NCBI RefSeq assembly: GCF_001625565.1
Contig: NZ_AUXS01000041.1
Coordinates: 23,588-87,587 of the forward strand
Source of the DNA: Pseudoalteromonas luteoviolacea NCIMB 1944
GTDB lineage: Bacteria; Pseudomonadota; Gammaproteobacteria; Enterobacterales; Alteromonadaceae
Direction of reading: 5' to 3'
DNA length: 64,000 bases
Both the position numbers and the translations under genes were made by a program. Position 1 is the first letter of the stretch, and every line of letters starts with the position of its first letter. Of the stretch, positions 45,296 to 54,485 are shown one piece after another. A model generated the notes under the pieces. It made no database searches and was not told the origin of the DNA. It worked only from the letters and a program-made list of their open reading frames with translations.

Positions 45296-46671
45296 GAAGG
45301 TTGCACCTCAAGACGTTCATGTTGCATGTTGTTTAGGGTTTTTCTAAACCACATATACGCTGAAACAGCTGTAAATAAGTTACCAATTGCAGCGCCAATA
45401 AACAGTCCTGTTAACCCCGCAATATGAGAACCAATATAAGCGCAGGGTATATAAAAAACAAACAGTCGAACAATACTTAAGATCAACGCATTCATTGGTT
45501 TATGTAAAGCATTGAAAGATGAATTGGTTAGTATAATGATCCCCTGTAAGCCATAACTAAGCGGCAACGTGTAAATGAAGAGCTTAATAATTTCTATGAC
45601 TTCAGGTTCATTACCAAAAGCTTGACTCACCCAGTGCGCTGTGAGGAGTAAAACGATGTAAATTGCAAATTGCCAAACAAGTACAAATCTAAGTGTTCTG
45701 GTATAGGCTTCTTTGACCCTTGCAAAATTACCCGCTCCATAATTTTGGCTAACAAAAGGAGGTAAGGTCATCGATAATGCCAAAATAACCAAACAAGCAA
45801 TAGACTCGATACGACTTCCCACGCCAAATGCCGCAACAGCTTGCGCACCATAAGTTGCAACGATTGCAGTCATCACAGCCATTGCAATAGGCGTCAGCAT
45901 ATTCGCACCAGCCGCCGGCAAACCTATTTTCATAATTTTGGATACAGCCTCCCAAGTACTTTGGGTAGGGCTTGAGCAGCTTAAAAGACGTTTTTTTACT
46001 GCCAGTAAGTAAATAATTACCACCACACCAACGGCCCATGCAACTACCGATGCAATTGCAGCCCCTTGTACGCCCATCTCAGGAATAGGCCCTAAACCAA
46101 AAATGAGTATTGGATCCAACACTGCATTAATGAGACCGCCCAGCCCCATAATCATGCTTGGGGTCTTGGTGTCCCCTGATGCTCGAAGCACCGAATTGCC
46201 GATCATTGGCGTGATCAAAAATACTGCGCCAAAGAACCATACATTCATATACTCATGTATATAAGGAAGTGTGGTTTCATCTGCCCCCAAAAGTGTAAAT
46301 ATTGGGTCCATCAACAAATACCCTACTCCAGCCAACAGCGCGACCAAGACAGCCGCCAATACAAGAGAAACAAATGCATCAAATTTGGCTTCTTCTATAT
46401 TTTTACTACCCAGAGCTTTCGCTATCACAGCAGAAGTACCAATGCCTAGACCAATCGCTAAGCTAATAATGGTGAATGTAACAGGAAAGGTGAAACTCAC
46501 CGCGGCAAGCGGCTTGGTGCCTAGTAAACTGATAAAGAACGTATCGACTAAATTGAAGCTCATCAACATGATCATGCCAAATATCATTGGCACAGTCATA
46601 CGCTTTAACGTAGCTGGAATAGAGCCACTCAAAATATCACTATGGGAACTAGATTGGCGTACTGCGGACAT
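45292..46671 (-). CDS. MATE family multidrug/sodium antiporter
   Basis: A 459-residue inner-membrane exporter with twelve predicted spans in two homologous halves, each opening with the MATE pattern ([22 protein letters not shown] near residue 25 in pieces, and [20 protein letters not shown] near 250). [13 protein letters not shown] and [11 protein letters not shown] are the conserved first-loop motifs of the halves. It resembles the DinF/NorM-like branch. Upstream of uvrB with a four-base overlap, it is probably co-transcribed. The E. coli MATE gene dinF sits beside lexA, so pairing of MATE and repair genes is a known theme; a functional link here is inference. Confidence 0.9.
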   Translation of the reverse strand: MSAVRQSSSHSDILSGSIPATLKRMTVPMIFGMIMLMSFNLVDTFFISLLGTKPLAAVSFTFPVTFTIISLAIGLGIGTSAVIAKALGSKNIEEAKFDAFVSLVLAAVLVALLAGVGYLLMDPIFTLLGADETTLPYIHEYMNVWFFGAVFLITPMIGNSVLRASGDTKTPSMIMGLGGLINAVLDPILIFGLGPIPEMGVQGAAIASVVAWAVGVVVIIYLLAVKKRLLSCSSPTQSTWEAVSKIMKIGLPAAGANMLTPIAMAVMTAIVATYGAQAVAAFGVGSRIESIACLVILALSMTLPPFVSQNYGAGNFARVKEAYTRTLRFVLVWQFAIYIVLLLTAHWVSQAFGNEPEVIEIIKLFIYTLPLSYGLQGIIILTNSSFNALHKPMNALILSIVRLFVFYIPCAYIGSHIAGLTGLFIGAAIGNLFTAVSAYMWFRKTLNNMQHERLEVQPS

Positions 46672-47695
46672 AAATTATGATACCTCGTATAACAGCCCAT
46701 CATTCTAAATCATCATACTGGATGATGCCATGCTATTATTGTGCGCAATACGATTGAAGCACAAAAAAGGATTAACACAGCTAAAATTGGTTTTTTTGCC
46801 CAATTCTTTGTCAAACAGACCTCTGAACAAAAAATGTCAATTTTGTTTCAGATTCAGTCATTCTTCGGCTCACTTTTTGCACATCAACCAAACAATGTTG
46901 AAATAAATCTTTAAAAATACTCACATCTGCCATGAATTCTAACCAAAAGAGCTATATACATGATTTTATTGAAATTTAAAAAAACATAAAAAACTATTGC
47001 TTCCCTCTAATGCCACGGTTTACTTAGCTTTCGTAGAGTTCTTAAAGATTAATAAACAATGTTATCCACAGATTCCGTGGATAAGTTTGTAGAGCCTTTA
47101 AAAATAAAGGCCTAGGCAGGGATCATATCGGCCAATTCATTTTATTTAAATGATCATTTTATTTAATAGCCATGATCACACCCATTCTTTGCGTTTTTTT
47201 GCTCGTGTGTAGCCCAATTTGACAAATATGCAAGCGGCCAAATGATAGGTAAAAAACACATAACAGATTGTTTTTAAGTAGCTTTTAAAAAACAGATGGC
47301 TAGCCTATGCATTAAATAGGTAAAATTTGAGTAAAATATTTACCAAATCGACTGTAAAAGAAGTGCAAACTAATCTACTTTTAAGATCCCTATTAGGATC
47401 AACTTTATCAAAATCTACGATCTCAGAAAAAGTGCAAAAAATAGTCCTTTCGAATAATTTTGAGACATAAACCACAAAAAACACGCAATAACTTAATTAT
47501 GTGGGTTCTTAATACAGACATGAGAAAGATAAATTTGCGAACTCATATCGCTGCGATCCTGTAAATAGCTCCCTATTTCATATCTAATCTGCGCTCACGT
47601 CCACTGTTCCAAAGTTAAAGATGATTAAAAAAAAGCTTAATTGTTGATTAATCCATCGAAAAGACAGTTTTTTTGCATAACTGTGATTTTTATTG
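46672..47695. other. Kilobase AT-rich intergenic region between the MATE gene and the tRNA cluster
   Basis: No credible ORF. It holds an inverted pair of DnaA boxes (47062-47084) and about seven GATC sites between 47115 and 47560, many A and T runs, and at its right end the tRNA promoter. I see no RNA motif, repeat or mobile-element remnant. Confidence 0.55.
47062..47084. promoter_or_regulatory. Inverted pair of DnaA boxes
   Basis: A perfect DnaA box TTATCCACA (47062-47070) faces CGTGGATAA (47076-47084), whose complement is TTATCCACG, one base from consensus. Five bases separate them. The match is strong; the function here is not known. Confidence 0.65.
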
Positions 47696-47724
47696 TTGAC
47701 ACTTCGCCGTGTCGTCATTAATAT
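47696..47724 (+). promoter_or_regulatory. Promoter of the tRNA-Asn cluster
   Basis: Consensus -35 TTGACA (47696-47701), a 17-base spacer, and -10 TAATAT (47719-47724). A GC-rich discriminator (CGCCCCG) follows, the type that makes stable-RNA promoters sensitive to ppGpp. Confidence 0.9.
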
Positions 47725-47747
47725 TTCGCCCCGTTGAGAGACATGCT

Positions 47748-47824
47748 TCCCCCTTAGCTCAGTTGGTTAGAGCGACGGACTGTTAATCCGCAGGTCCCCC
47801 GTTCGAGTCGGGGAGGGGGAGCCA
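47748..47824 (+). tRNA. tRNA-Asn (GTT), copy 1
   Basis: 77 bases with full cloverleaf: acceptor TCCCCCT/AGGGGGA, D-loop AGTTGGTTAGA, anticodon GTT in CTGTTAA, T-loop GTTCGAGTC, encoded CCA. First of four identical copies behind one promoter. Confidence 0.97.
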
Positions 47825-47845
47825 AGTTTCTAAACATATAACGAT

Positions 47846-47922
47846 TCCCCCTTAGCTCAGTTGGTTAGAGCGACGGACTGTTAATCCGCAGGTCCCCCGT
47901 TCGAGTCGGGGAGGGGGAGCCA
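47846..47922 (+). tRNA. tRNA-Asn (GTT), copy 2
   Basis: Identical to copy 1 by eye over all 77 bases, with encoded CCA. A 21-base AT-rich spacer separates it from copy 1, consistent with one polycistronic precursor. Confidence 0.97.
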
Positions 47923-47941
47923 AATCGTTATAAAGTGTAGT

Positions 47942-48018
47942 TCCCCCTTAGCTCAGTTGGTTAGAGCGACGGACTGTTAATCCGCAGGTCCCCCGTTCGA
48001 GTCGGGGAGGGGGAGCCA
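47942..48018 (+). tRNA. tRNA-Asn (GTT), copy 3
   Basis: Identical to copies 1 and 2, with encoded CCA; a 19-base spacer precedes it. Confidence 0.97.
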
Positions 48019-48040
48019 ACTACTCTTATCATTCTATTGT

Positions 48041-48117
48041 TCCCCCTTAGCTCAGTTGGTTAGAGCGACGGACTGTTAATCCGCAGGTCCCCCGTTCGAG
48101 TCGGGGAGGGGGAGCCA
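48041..48117 (+). tRNA. tRNA-Asn (GTT), copy 4
   Basis: Identical to the other three copies, with encoded CCA; a 22-base spacer precedes it. Last gene of the array; no strong hairpin terminator is evident right after it. Confidence 0.97.
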
Positions 48118-48342
48118 ATTCTCAGAATATGTTAGACTTTTTCCTATCAATGCTCTACTCTACAAGCACCTTGACTGGTGAATTTTTGCTATATAATTAG
48201 GACTACTACCTATATCGAAATGCACGCTTAGCGTATTTTCAATATGAGCAATTCTCAGTAATCCCGATTTATGTTTGGCAGCATTATATTCATTTACTAA
48301 TGCTAAAGGGTATTTCTTCCATTTTCAGGCAGAAGATTAATA

Positions 48343-50286
48343 ATGGCAGGCTTTAAAAAACTCATATTTCTACAATTTGCATCTTGGTTACTTTTCTCTG
48401 CGGTGGGCAGCTTTTTTGTTGCTTCAAGCTTTGACAGCGCTGTAAGTCGTGCGCAAATGAGCGCACAACAAATGGTCAGTAATTACATTCAAGAAAAAAC
48501 CATGAATGATATGACCCCAGAACATATTCGCCTGTCATTGAGTAATGGAAATGTTTTTTCTACTTTTATAGTAAGAGACTTTTCCGGCCAAGCAGTTTTG
48601 CAACTGGGCGCCCCTACCCAGCTACCATTTTTAGCTGATCTCATTGCCAACACCTTTAATTCCATTCGACCACAATTTGCTGTCAATAAAACCAAAGACA
48701 TCAAAATAGAGTTTGTGATCAATGCTCAGAGTCAAGCTTCATTGTTGCAGCAGTCACTGCTATTAATGTTATTGATTTCTGCGCTTGTTGCTTTTATTCC
48801 TATCTTTTATATGCAAGCCATCTATAAAAAACTGAATCGCAATGTCAGTATGACTGTTGCCAACGCCGTTGATGTGTATATTACGCAAAACCAAGTAACA
48901 GAAAGCATAGAAGAAGACTTCAATACCGGTAAAGTTACCGAACTGGGCGCAGAATTAGCCCCCTCTTTTAATCGCTTAGCCCACTTTCTGAAAAGTAAAC
49001 AAGAAGATATTAAGTCAGCTGCACACTCTATAAAGCAAGAAGCTTATAAAGATGTTGTAACTGGGCTTGGCAACCGCAATATGTTTGTAGAGTATTACGA
49101 ACATCAAATTGAACAGGCGAACAATAAAAGCTTTGGTACTTTGGCAATGATCCGTTGTAGTGAATTGCAAATGATCAACCAAACTCGTGGTTATCAAAAA
49201 GGGGATGAATATATTCGTGCCGTGTCAGATATTGTTAAGCACGTTAGCGGCACCTATACAGGAAGCCAAGTTTTCAGACTCAACAGCTCTGACTTTGCCG
49301 TTATTCTACCAAATGTTCCTTCAAAAGAGGCCGAGCAATTTGGTGAGACACTTCAGGCTAGATTTACCCAATACCAGCAAAACCAAGAGCTGGCCTCCGT
49401 TGCAAACGCAGGTATTGTGTCCTATGAGTCCGGCAAACCCCTTGGAGAGCTCCTCTCTGTCGTCGATAACGCAATGAGCATGGCGCAAAGTAAACAAGCT
49501 AACGCGTGGCATTTACAGCGCGAAAGTGACATTGTTAATAATGTAGGTGCTGGGTTTGGTAACCAAAACTGGCGCCGAGTCATTCGGGAAGTTATCGACA
49601 GCCGCCGTGTTAACCTGATGATGCAAAACATTATGCCTATCGGTAAAAATGTCAAAGCCTATGCCGAGATCCAATCGCGCTTCAAAACTGAAGACAATCA
49701 AATGCTGCCGACGGCTTCCTTCTTAGCCATGGCTGAAAAGCTCGACATGGCTATTGAGATTGACCAACTGATAATTGATAGCTCACTTGAATTAATAAAA
49801 ACACGTAATTTCAACGAAAAGTTTTTTGGCATCAATGTTACCGCCTCTAGTGCCCACAGCGATCAATTTGTGATCTGGCTAGAAAGAAGACTACTTAAAG
49901 ATGGTAACTTGGCATCTAAGCTCATTTTTGAGGTCAGTGAGTTTGGCTTACAACAAAATATCAAAGCCAGTAAACGCTTTATAGATATGGTTCACCGTGT
50001 CGGTGCACGTATCACTGTAGAGCGATTTGGTGTTGGCTTGACCTCATTTAAATTCTTTAGGGATTTAAAACCTGATTTTATCAAAATGGACGCAAGTTAT
50101 ACCCGAGGCTTGGAAGAAGACAAAAACAATCAATATTTTATGCGTTTAATGGTTGATTTGGCGCACCGTATCGGTGTCAGTGTTTTTGCCGAAGGCGTTG
50201 AAAGCCAAGAAGAAAAGCACATCGTTGAAACGCTCTGTCTCGACGGTGTACAAGGTTATTACATCGAAAAGCCCAAAGAAGTCTAA
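48343..50286 (+). CDS. csrD: CsrB turnover regulator CsrD (degenerate GGDEF-EAL membrane protein)
   Basis: A 647-residue protein, almost the same length as E. coli CsrD (646), which directs RNase E cleavage of CsrB/CsrC. Two membrane spans (about 8-28 and 133-157) flank a periplasmic domain; a HAMP-like and coiled segment (160-225) precedes the GGDEF domain (about 228-385) and the EAL domain (about 400-645). Both catalytic signatures are lost, as in CsrD: RLNSSDFAV replaces RxGGDEF, AEIQSRF replaces EALLR, and ERFGVGLTSF replaces DDFGTG. It should therefore neither make nor cut cyclic di-GMP. In Vibrio and Shewanella the homologue (MshH) heads the MSHA pilus genes; here it stands alone between tRNA-Asn genes and rnf. 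Relevant to the csrB locus at 13.6-14.7 kb. Confidence 0.88.
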   Translation: MAGFKKLIFLQFASWLLFSAVGSFFVASSFDSAVSRAQMSAQQMVSNYIQEKTMNDMTPEHIRLSLSNGNVFSTFIVRDFSGQAVLQLGAPTQLPFLADLIANTFNSIRPQFAVNKTKDIKIEFVINAQSQASLLQQSLLLMLLISALVAFIPIFYMQAIYKKLNRNVSMTVANAVDVYITQNQVTESIEEDFNTGKVTELGAELAPSFNRLAHFLKSKQEDIKSAAHSIKQEAYKDVVTGLGNRNMFVEYYEHQIEQANNKSFGTLAMIRCSELQMINQTRGYQKGDEYIRAVSDIVKHVSGTYTGSQVFRLNSSDFAVILPNVPSKEAEQFGETLQARFTQYQQNQELASVANAGIVSYESGKPLGELLSVVDNAMSMAQSKQANAWHLQRESDIVNNVGAGFGNQNWRRVIREVIDSRRVNLMMQNIMPIGKNVKAYAEIQSRFKTEDNQMLPTASFLAMAEKLDMAIEIDQLIIDSSLELIKTRNFNEKFFGINVTASSAHSDQFVIWLERRLLKDGNLASKLIFEVSEFGLQQNIKASKRFIDMVHRVGARITVERFGVGLTSFKFFRDLKPDFIKMDASYTRGLEEDKNNQYFMRLMVDLAHRIGVSVFAEGVESQEEKHIVETLCLDGVQGYYIEKPKEV

Positions 50287-50467
50287 AACCACAAGTTTTG
50301 GAGGGATACTTTATCCCTCCATGAATTGTCAACATTCCCTACCAATTTTTCATTTCAATGCAAATAAAGTCTGCTAAATGTTGTGATCTCAGCGTGGAAA
50401 ATTGTTAGAATTTCCAGTCTTATGACACGTTGCGAAACGCAGATAGATAGTTAGTTAAGGGGCATGA

Positions 50468-51049
50468 ATGACAGAGTATATGTTGTTGCTTATCGGCACG
50501 GTGCTGGTAAACAACTTTGTATTGGTTCAATTCTTGGGACTTTGTCCATTTATGGGGGTTTCAAGTAAACTTGAAACAGCCATAGGTATGTCATTGGCAA
50601 CCACATTCGTTTTAACGCTTGCGTCTGTCACCAGTTACTTAGTTAATCAATATATCTTGCTGCCATTAGATCTGACTTTTCTCCGCACCATGAGTTTTAT
50701 ACTGGTAATTGCCGTGGTTGTGCAATTTACAGAAATGGTGGTGAGAAAAAGCAGCCCTACTTTATACCGATTGCTGGGGATTTTCCTCCCACTGATCACC
50801 ACCAACTGCGCTGTTCTTGGAGTGGCATTACTTAACATTACAAAAGAGCACACATTTATTAGCTCTGCCGTATATGGTTTTGGCGCGGCTGTAGGCTTTT
50901 CATTAGTGTTAGTGTTATTTGCTGCACTGCGAGAGCGTTTAGCCGTTGCAGACGTCCCTACCCCGTTTAAAGGCGCTTCAATTGCCATGATCACCGCAGG
51001 CCTTATGTCGCTTGCATTTATGGGCTTTTCTGGATTGGTGAAGTTGTAA
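50468..51049 (+). CDS. rnfA: Ion-translocating oxidoreductase subunit RnfA (RsxA)
   Basis: A 193-residue inner-membrane protein with six spans, first gene of rnfABCDGE. The Rnf/Nqr family motifs [22 protein letters not shown] (residues 14-35, in two pieces) and [16 protein letters not shown] (about 106-121) contain the paired cysteines that hold the membrane iron-sulphur cluster shared with RnfE. Rnf couples electron transfer between NADH and ferredoxin-like carriers to ion pumping, and in E. coli (Rsx) also reduces SoxR. ATG 50468 follows a GGGGC site. Confidence 0.95.
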   Translation: MTEYMLLLIGTVLVNNFVLVQFLGLCPFMGVSSKLETAIGMSLATTFVLTLASVTSYLVNQYILLPLDLTFLRTMSFILVIAVVVQFTEMVVRKSSPTLYRLLGIFLPLITTNCAVLGVALLNITKEHTFISSAVYGFGAAVGFSLVLVLFAALRERLAVADVPTPFKGASIAMITAGLMSLAFMGFSGLVKL

Positions 51050-51050
51050 A

Positions 51051-51605
51051 ATGACATTACTGTATGCTTTGATAGCTATCGGTGCACTCGCACTCGTCTT
51101 CGGCTTAATTTTAGGCTATGCAGCCATTAAGTACCGTGTTGAAAGTAACCCTATTGTGGATCAGGTTGATGCCATTTTACCACAAACTCAGTGTGGTCAA
51201 TGTGGCTACCCAGGCTGCCGACCTTATGCAGAAGCAATTGCCAATGGCGACGATGTCAATAAATGTCCCCCGGGTGGTGAAGCAACGGTTAAAAAGCTCG
51301 CAGACTTGATGGGCGTTGAAGCAAAGCCGCTCGCCGGTGGAGAAGAAGCTGAGCCAATTAAAAAAGTCGCTTATATACGCGAAGATGAATGCATTGGGTG
51401 TACCAAATGCATCCAGGCATGCCCTGTCGATGCGATTGTCGGCGCGACCCGACAAATGCATACTATCATTGCCGACGAATGTACCGGATGTGATTTATGC
51501 GTAGAGCCCTGCCCCGTTGACTGCATAGACATGATCCCAGTCGCCGAAACAAAACAATCTTGGAAGTGGCAAATAGACGCCATTCCAGTGAAACAACTTG
51601 ATTGA
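51051..51605 (+). CDS. rnfB: Ion-translocating oxidoreductase subunit RnfB, ferredoxin
   Basis: A 184-residue subunit with an N-terminal membrane anchor (about 5-25), a 4Fe-4S Fes domain (CGQCGYPGC and C at NKCPPG, about 46-76), and two ferredoxin clusters ([12 protein letters not shown] about 112; [12 protein letters not shown] about 142). It passes electrons to or from RnfC/RnfD. It starts one base after the rnfA stop. Confidence 0.95.
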   Translation: MTLLYALIAIGALALVFGLILGYAAIKYRVESNPIVDQVDAILPQTQCGQCGYPGCRPYAEAIANGDDVNKCPPGGEATVKKLADLMGVEAKPLAGGEEAEPIKKVAYIREDECIGCTKCIQACPVDAIVGATRQMHTIIADECTGCDLCVEPCPVDCIDMIPVAETKQSWKWQIDAIPVKQLD

Positions 51606-51614
51606 GAGGTTTAA

Positions 51615-54485
51615 GTGGAAACATTACTTGAACAAATTGAAAGCGGCAAGCTGTGGCAATTTCCCGGCGGCATTCATCCACCAGAACAAAAGTCTATCTC
51701 CAATCAGGTCTCAATCGGTTCTTTACCTCTACCTGAATACTTGGTGCTGCCGTTAAAACAACATATTGGTGCTAATGGCCAGCTCCTTGTTAATAAGGGG
51801 GAGCATGTATTAAAAGGTCAAGTGTTAACACAACCTGGTACTAACTGGTCTTTACCGATCCACGCGCCGACCTCTGGGACAATCACAGATATCAAACCCA
51901 TGCCCTCAGCTCACCCTTCCGCAATGCCGGAACTGAGCATCGTATTGACGCCTGATGGTGAAGATAAATGGTGTGATTTGCACGCTCGCACATCTATTGA
52001 TGACCTAGACAATAAAGCGCTGATAGATATTATCCACCATGCAGGTATTGCAGGCATGGGTGGCGCAGGCTTTCCAACATATGTTAAAGCCGATAGTGCT
52101 AAGACGATTGAATTTTTGGTAGTCAATGGCGTCGAGTGCGAGCCATACATCACCGCAGATGATATGCTGATGCGAGAGCATGCTGAAGATATCATCCGAG
52201 GTATTGAGGTGATGATGTCTATCTTGTCTCCTCAGTGCACCTTAGTTGGCATAGAGGATAACAAACCTGAAGCACTGGCTGCTATGAAGCTTGCAGCTCA
52301 ACACAACGACAAAATATTGGTCCGCGCCATCCCAACCAAGTATCCTTCTGGTGGCGAAAAGCAATTGATAAAAGTGCTCACTTCCAAAGAAGTACCCAGT
52401 GGTGGGATCCCCGCAGATGTAGGCGTATTGGTTCAAAACGTTGGTACTTTATTTGCCGTTAGTGAGGCGATTTATAAAGGTAAACCATTGATAGAGCGGG
52501 TAGTCACTGTCACAGGTAATACCATACAAACCCCTCAAAATGTTTGGGCACTGCTCGGCTCTGAAGTAAAACACCTATTATACAGCCAAGGTTTTACGCC
52601 TGTTGATGAACAGCGTGTGATCATGGGCGGTCCAATGATGGGATTCACTCTGCCAACAGTTAGGATCCCAGTAGTTAAAACTACCAACTGCGTTTTAGCA
52701 CCTGACAATCAAGAATTAGCTATCGCAGGACAAGAACAAGCTTGCATTCGTTGTAGTGCTTGTGCAGACGCCTGTCCACAAACCTTATTGCCTCAACAAC
52801 TGCAATGGTTTGCGAAAGGACAAGAGTACGACAAGCTCGAAGAATACAACCTATTTGACTGTATTGAGTGTGGCGCTTGCTCGTACGTTTGCCCAAGTGA
52901 AATTCCCTTGGTGCAATATTACCGTGTTGCGAAAGCCGAGATCCGAGAGCAAAAACTTGAAAAGGTTAAAGCTGAGCGTGCCAAAGAGCGTTTTGAAGCG
53001 CGAAAAGTTCGTCTTGAAAAAGAGCAAGAAGAAAGGCAAAACCGTCATAAACGTCCAGCGCGTAGCGCGCCTGCAAAAGACAAAGCTAAAGTTTCAGAAG
53101 CGCTTGAACGTGTTAAGAAAAAACGCCCAGAGCAATCTGCGGTACAAGCTGCTATTGAACGTGCTAAAGCGAAAAAAGCAGAAGGTGATGCAGCTACACT
53201 TGAGCCCGATAATAGCGCCGTTGCACTAGAAAGAGCAAAAAGAAAAGAACAAGCCAGAAAATACAAAGAAGAAAAAGCAGGCGCAGATCAAGGCAGTGCA
53301 CCAAAAGATGCTGTTGCAGCGGCTATTGCACGCGCCAAAGCGAAAAAAGCAGCGCAAGCTGAGCAACGCCCTGTGGAAAATGATGAGCAAGACCCACGTA
53401 AAGCAGCTGTTGCAGCGGCTATCGCTCGTGCAAAGGCTAAGAAAACAGCGAAGGCAACCGAGGAACCGGTGAACGAGGAACCCGCAACGGATGCTGCGCC
53501 GGAAGATCCGCGCAAAGCCGCAGTAGCCGCTGCCATTGCTCGTGCCAAAGCTAAGAAAACAGCGAAGGCCGCCGAGAAACCGGTGAACGAGGAACCCGCA
53601 ATTGATGCAGCGGTGGAAGATCCGCGCAAAGCCGCAGTAGCCGCAGCCATTGCTCGTGCCAAAGCGAAAAAAGCGGCAAAAGCTGCCGCTGAGCAAACTG
53701 AAGAGCCTGTTAGCGAGGAACCTCTAACAAACGAAGCGGTGGAAGATCCGCGCAAAGCCGCAGTAGCCGCAGCCATTGCTCGTGCCAAAGCGAAAAAGGC
53801 GGCAAAAGCTGCCGCTGAGCAAACTGAAGAGCCAGTTAGCGAGGAACCTCTAACAAACGAAGCGGTGGAAGATCCGCGTAAAGCCGCAGTAGCCGCAGCC
53901 ATTGCTCGTGCCAAAGCGAAAAAGGCGGCAAAAGCTGCCGCTGAGCAAACTGAAGAGCCAGTTAGCGAGGAACCTCTAACAAACGAAGCGGTGGAAGATC
54001 CGCGTAAAGCCGCAGTAGCCGCAGCCATTGCTCGTGCCAAAGCGAAAAAGGCGGCAAAAGCTGCCGCTGAGCAAACTGAAGAGCCAGTTAGCGAGGAACC
54101 TCTAACAGACGAAGCGGCGGAAGATCCGCGTAAAGCCGCGGTAGCTGCAGCCATTGCCCGTGCCAAAGCGAAAAAAGCGGCAAAAGCTGCTGCTGAGCAA
54201 ACTGAAGAGCCGGTTATCGAGGAGCCCGCAACTGACGAAGCTCAGGAAGATCCGCGTAAAGCCGCGGTGGCCGCAGCCATTGCCCGCGCAAAGGCGAAAA
54301 AGGCCGCCAAAGAAGCAGAACAAGCTCGTTTGGAAAGTACAGATACATCAGAAGAAAACTGCACTTCAGCACCTGAAAGTGAACTCAGCCCTGAAGATAA
54401 ACGTAAAGCAGCAATTCGCGCAGCCGTTGAACGCGCAAAAGCCAAGAAGAAAGCCCAAGAACAAGAAGGAAATGATCTGTCATGA
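51615..54485 (+). CDS. rnfC: Ion-translocating oxidoreductase subunit RnfC with expanded C-terminal repeats
   Basis: A 956-residue subunit, longer than E. coli RsxC (740). The conserved part (1-450) has the NADH/FMN-binding glycine-rich region GMGGAGFPTYVK (about 145), the loop PSGGEKQLIK (about 248), and two 4Fe-4S motifs (CIRCSACADACP about 377; CIECGACSYVCP about 416). From about 450 the chain is a highly charged Lys/Glu/Ala helix, and residues 593-900 hold eight copies of DPRKAAVAAAIARAKAKK. It starts at GTG 51615 behind GAGAGGT, and its stop overlaps the rnfD ATG. Confidence 0.95.
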   Translation: METLLEQIESGKLWQFPGGIHPPEQKSISNQVSIGSLPLPEYLVLPLKQHIGANGQLLVNKGEHVLKGQVLTQPGTNWSLPIHAPTSGTITDIKPMPSAHPSAMPELSIVLTPDGEDKWCDLHARTSIDDLDNKALIDIIHHAGIAGMGGAGFPTYVKADSAKTIEFLVVNGVECEPYITADDMLMREHAEDIIRGIEVMMSILSPQCTLVGIEDNKPEALAAMKLAAQHNDKILVRAIPTKYPSGGEKQLIKVLTSKEVPSGGIPADVGVLVQNVGTLFAVSEAIYKGKPLIERVVTVTGNTIQTPQNVWALLGSEVKHLLYSQGFTPVDEQRVIMGGPMMGFTLPTVRIPVVKTTNCVLAPDNQELAIAGQEQACIRCSACADACPQTLLPQQLQWFAKGQEYDKLEEYNLFDCIECGACSYVCPSEIPLVQYYRVAKAEIREQKLEKVKAERAKERFEARKVRLEKEQEERQNRHKRPARSAPAKDKAKVSEALERVKKKRPEQSAVQAAIERAKAKKAEGDAATLEPDNSAVALERAKRKEQARKYKEEKAGADQGSAPKDAVAAAIARAKAKKAAQAEQRPVENDEQDPRKAAVAAAIARAKAKKTAKATEEPVNEEPATDAAPEDPRKAAVAAAIARAKAKKTAKAAEKPVNEEPAIDAAVEDPRKAAVAAAIARAKAKKAAKAAAEQTEEPVSEEPLTNEAVEDPRKAAVAAAIARAKAKKAAKAAAEQTEEPVSEEPLTNEAVEDPRKAAVAAAIARAKAKKAAKAAAEQTEEPVSEEPLTNEAVEDPRKAAVAAAIARAKAKKAAKAAAEQTEEPVSEEPLTDEAAEDPRKAAVAAAIARAKAKKAAKAAAEQTEEPVIEEPATDEAQEDPRKAAVAAAIARAKAKKAAKEAEQARLESTDTSEENCTSAPESELSPEDKRKAAIRAAVERAKAKKKAQEQEGNDLS
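53391..54302 (+). repeat. Tandem repeats in the rnfC C-terminal coding region
   Basis: The unit start (GAYCC encoding Asp-Pro) recurs at 53391, 53505, 53619, 53745, 53871, 53997, 54123 and 54249. The spacing is 114 bases twice, then 126 bases five times (38 and 42 codons). The middle copies are nearly identical at the DNA level, pointing to recent expansion. Confidence 0.95.

Noticed and set aside
46672..46760. LexA box upstream of the MATE-uvrB operon
   Set aside because: The stretch CTGTTATACGAGGTAT on the minus strand has the left half only; the right half ACAG is missing.
47041..47200. A chromosomal replication origin
   Set aside because: Only two DnaA boxes are visible, with no 13-mer AT repeats and no dnaA, mnmG, parAB or rep gene nearby. 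Kept only as a DnaA-binding observation.
47748..48117. Integration site of a genomic island at the tRNA array
   Set aside because: No integrase gene, no repeated tRNA 3' fragment, and the flanks are core genes, so nothing suggests an inserted element here.
53288..54166. Minus-strand ORF of 292 codons with Ala/Ser repeats
   Set aside because: A shadow of the rnfC repeat region; repeats in multiples of three keep the antisense frame open. No ribosome site or promoter.
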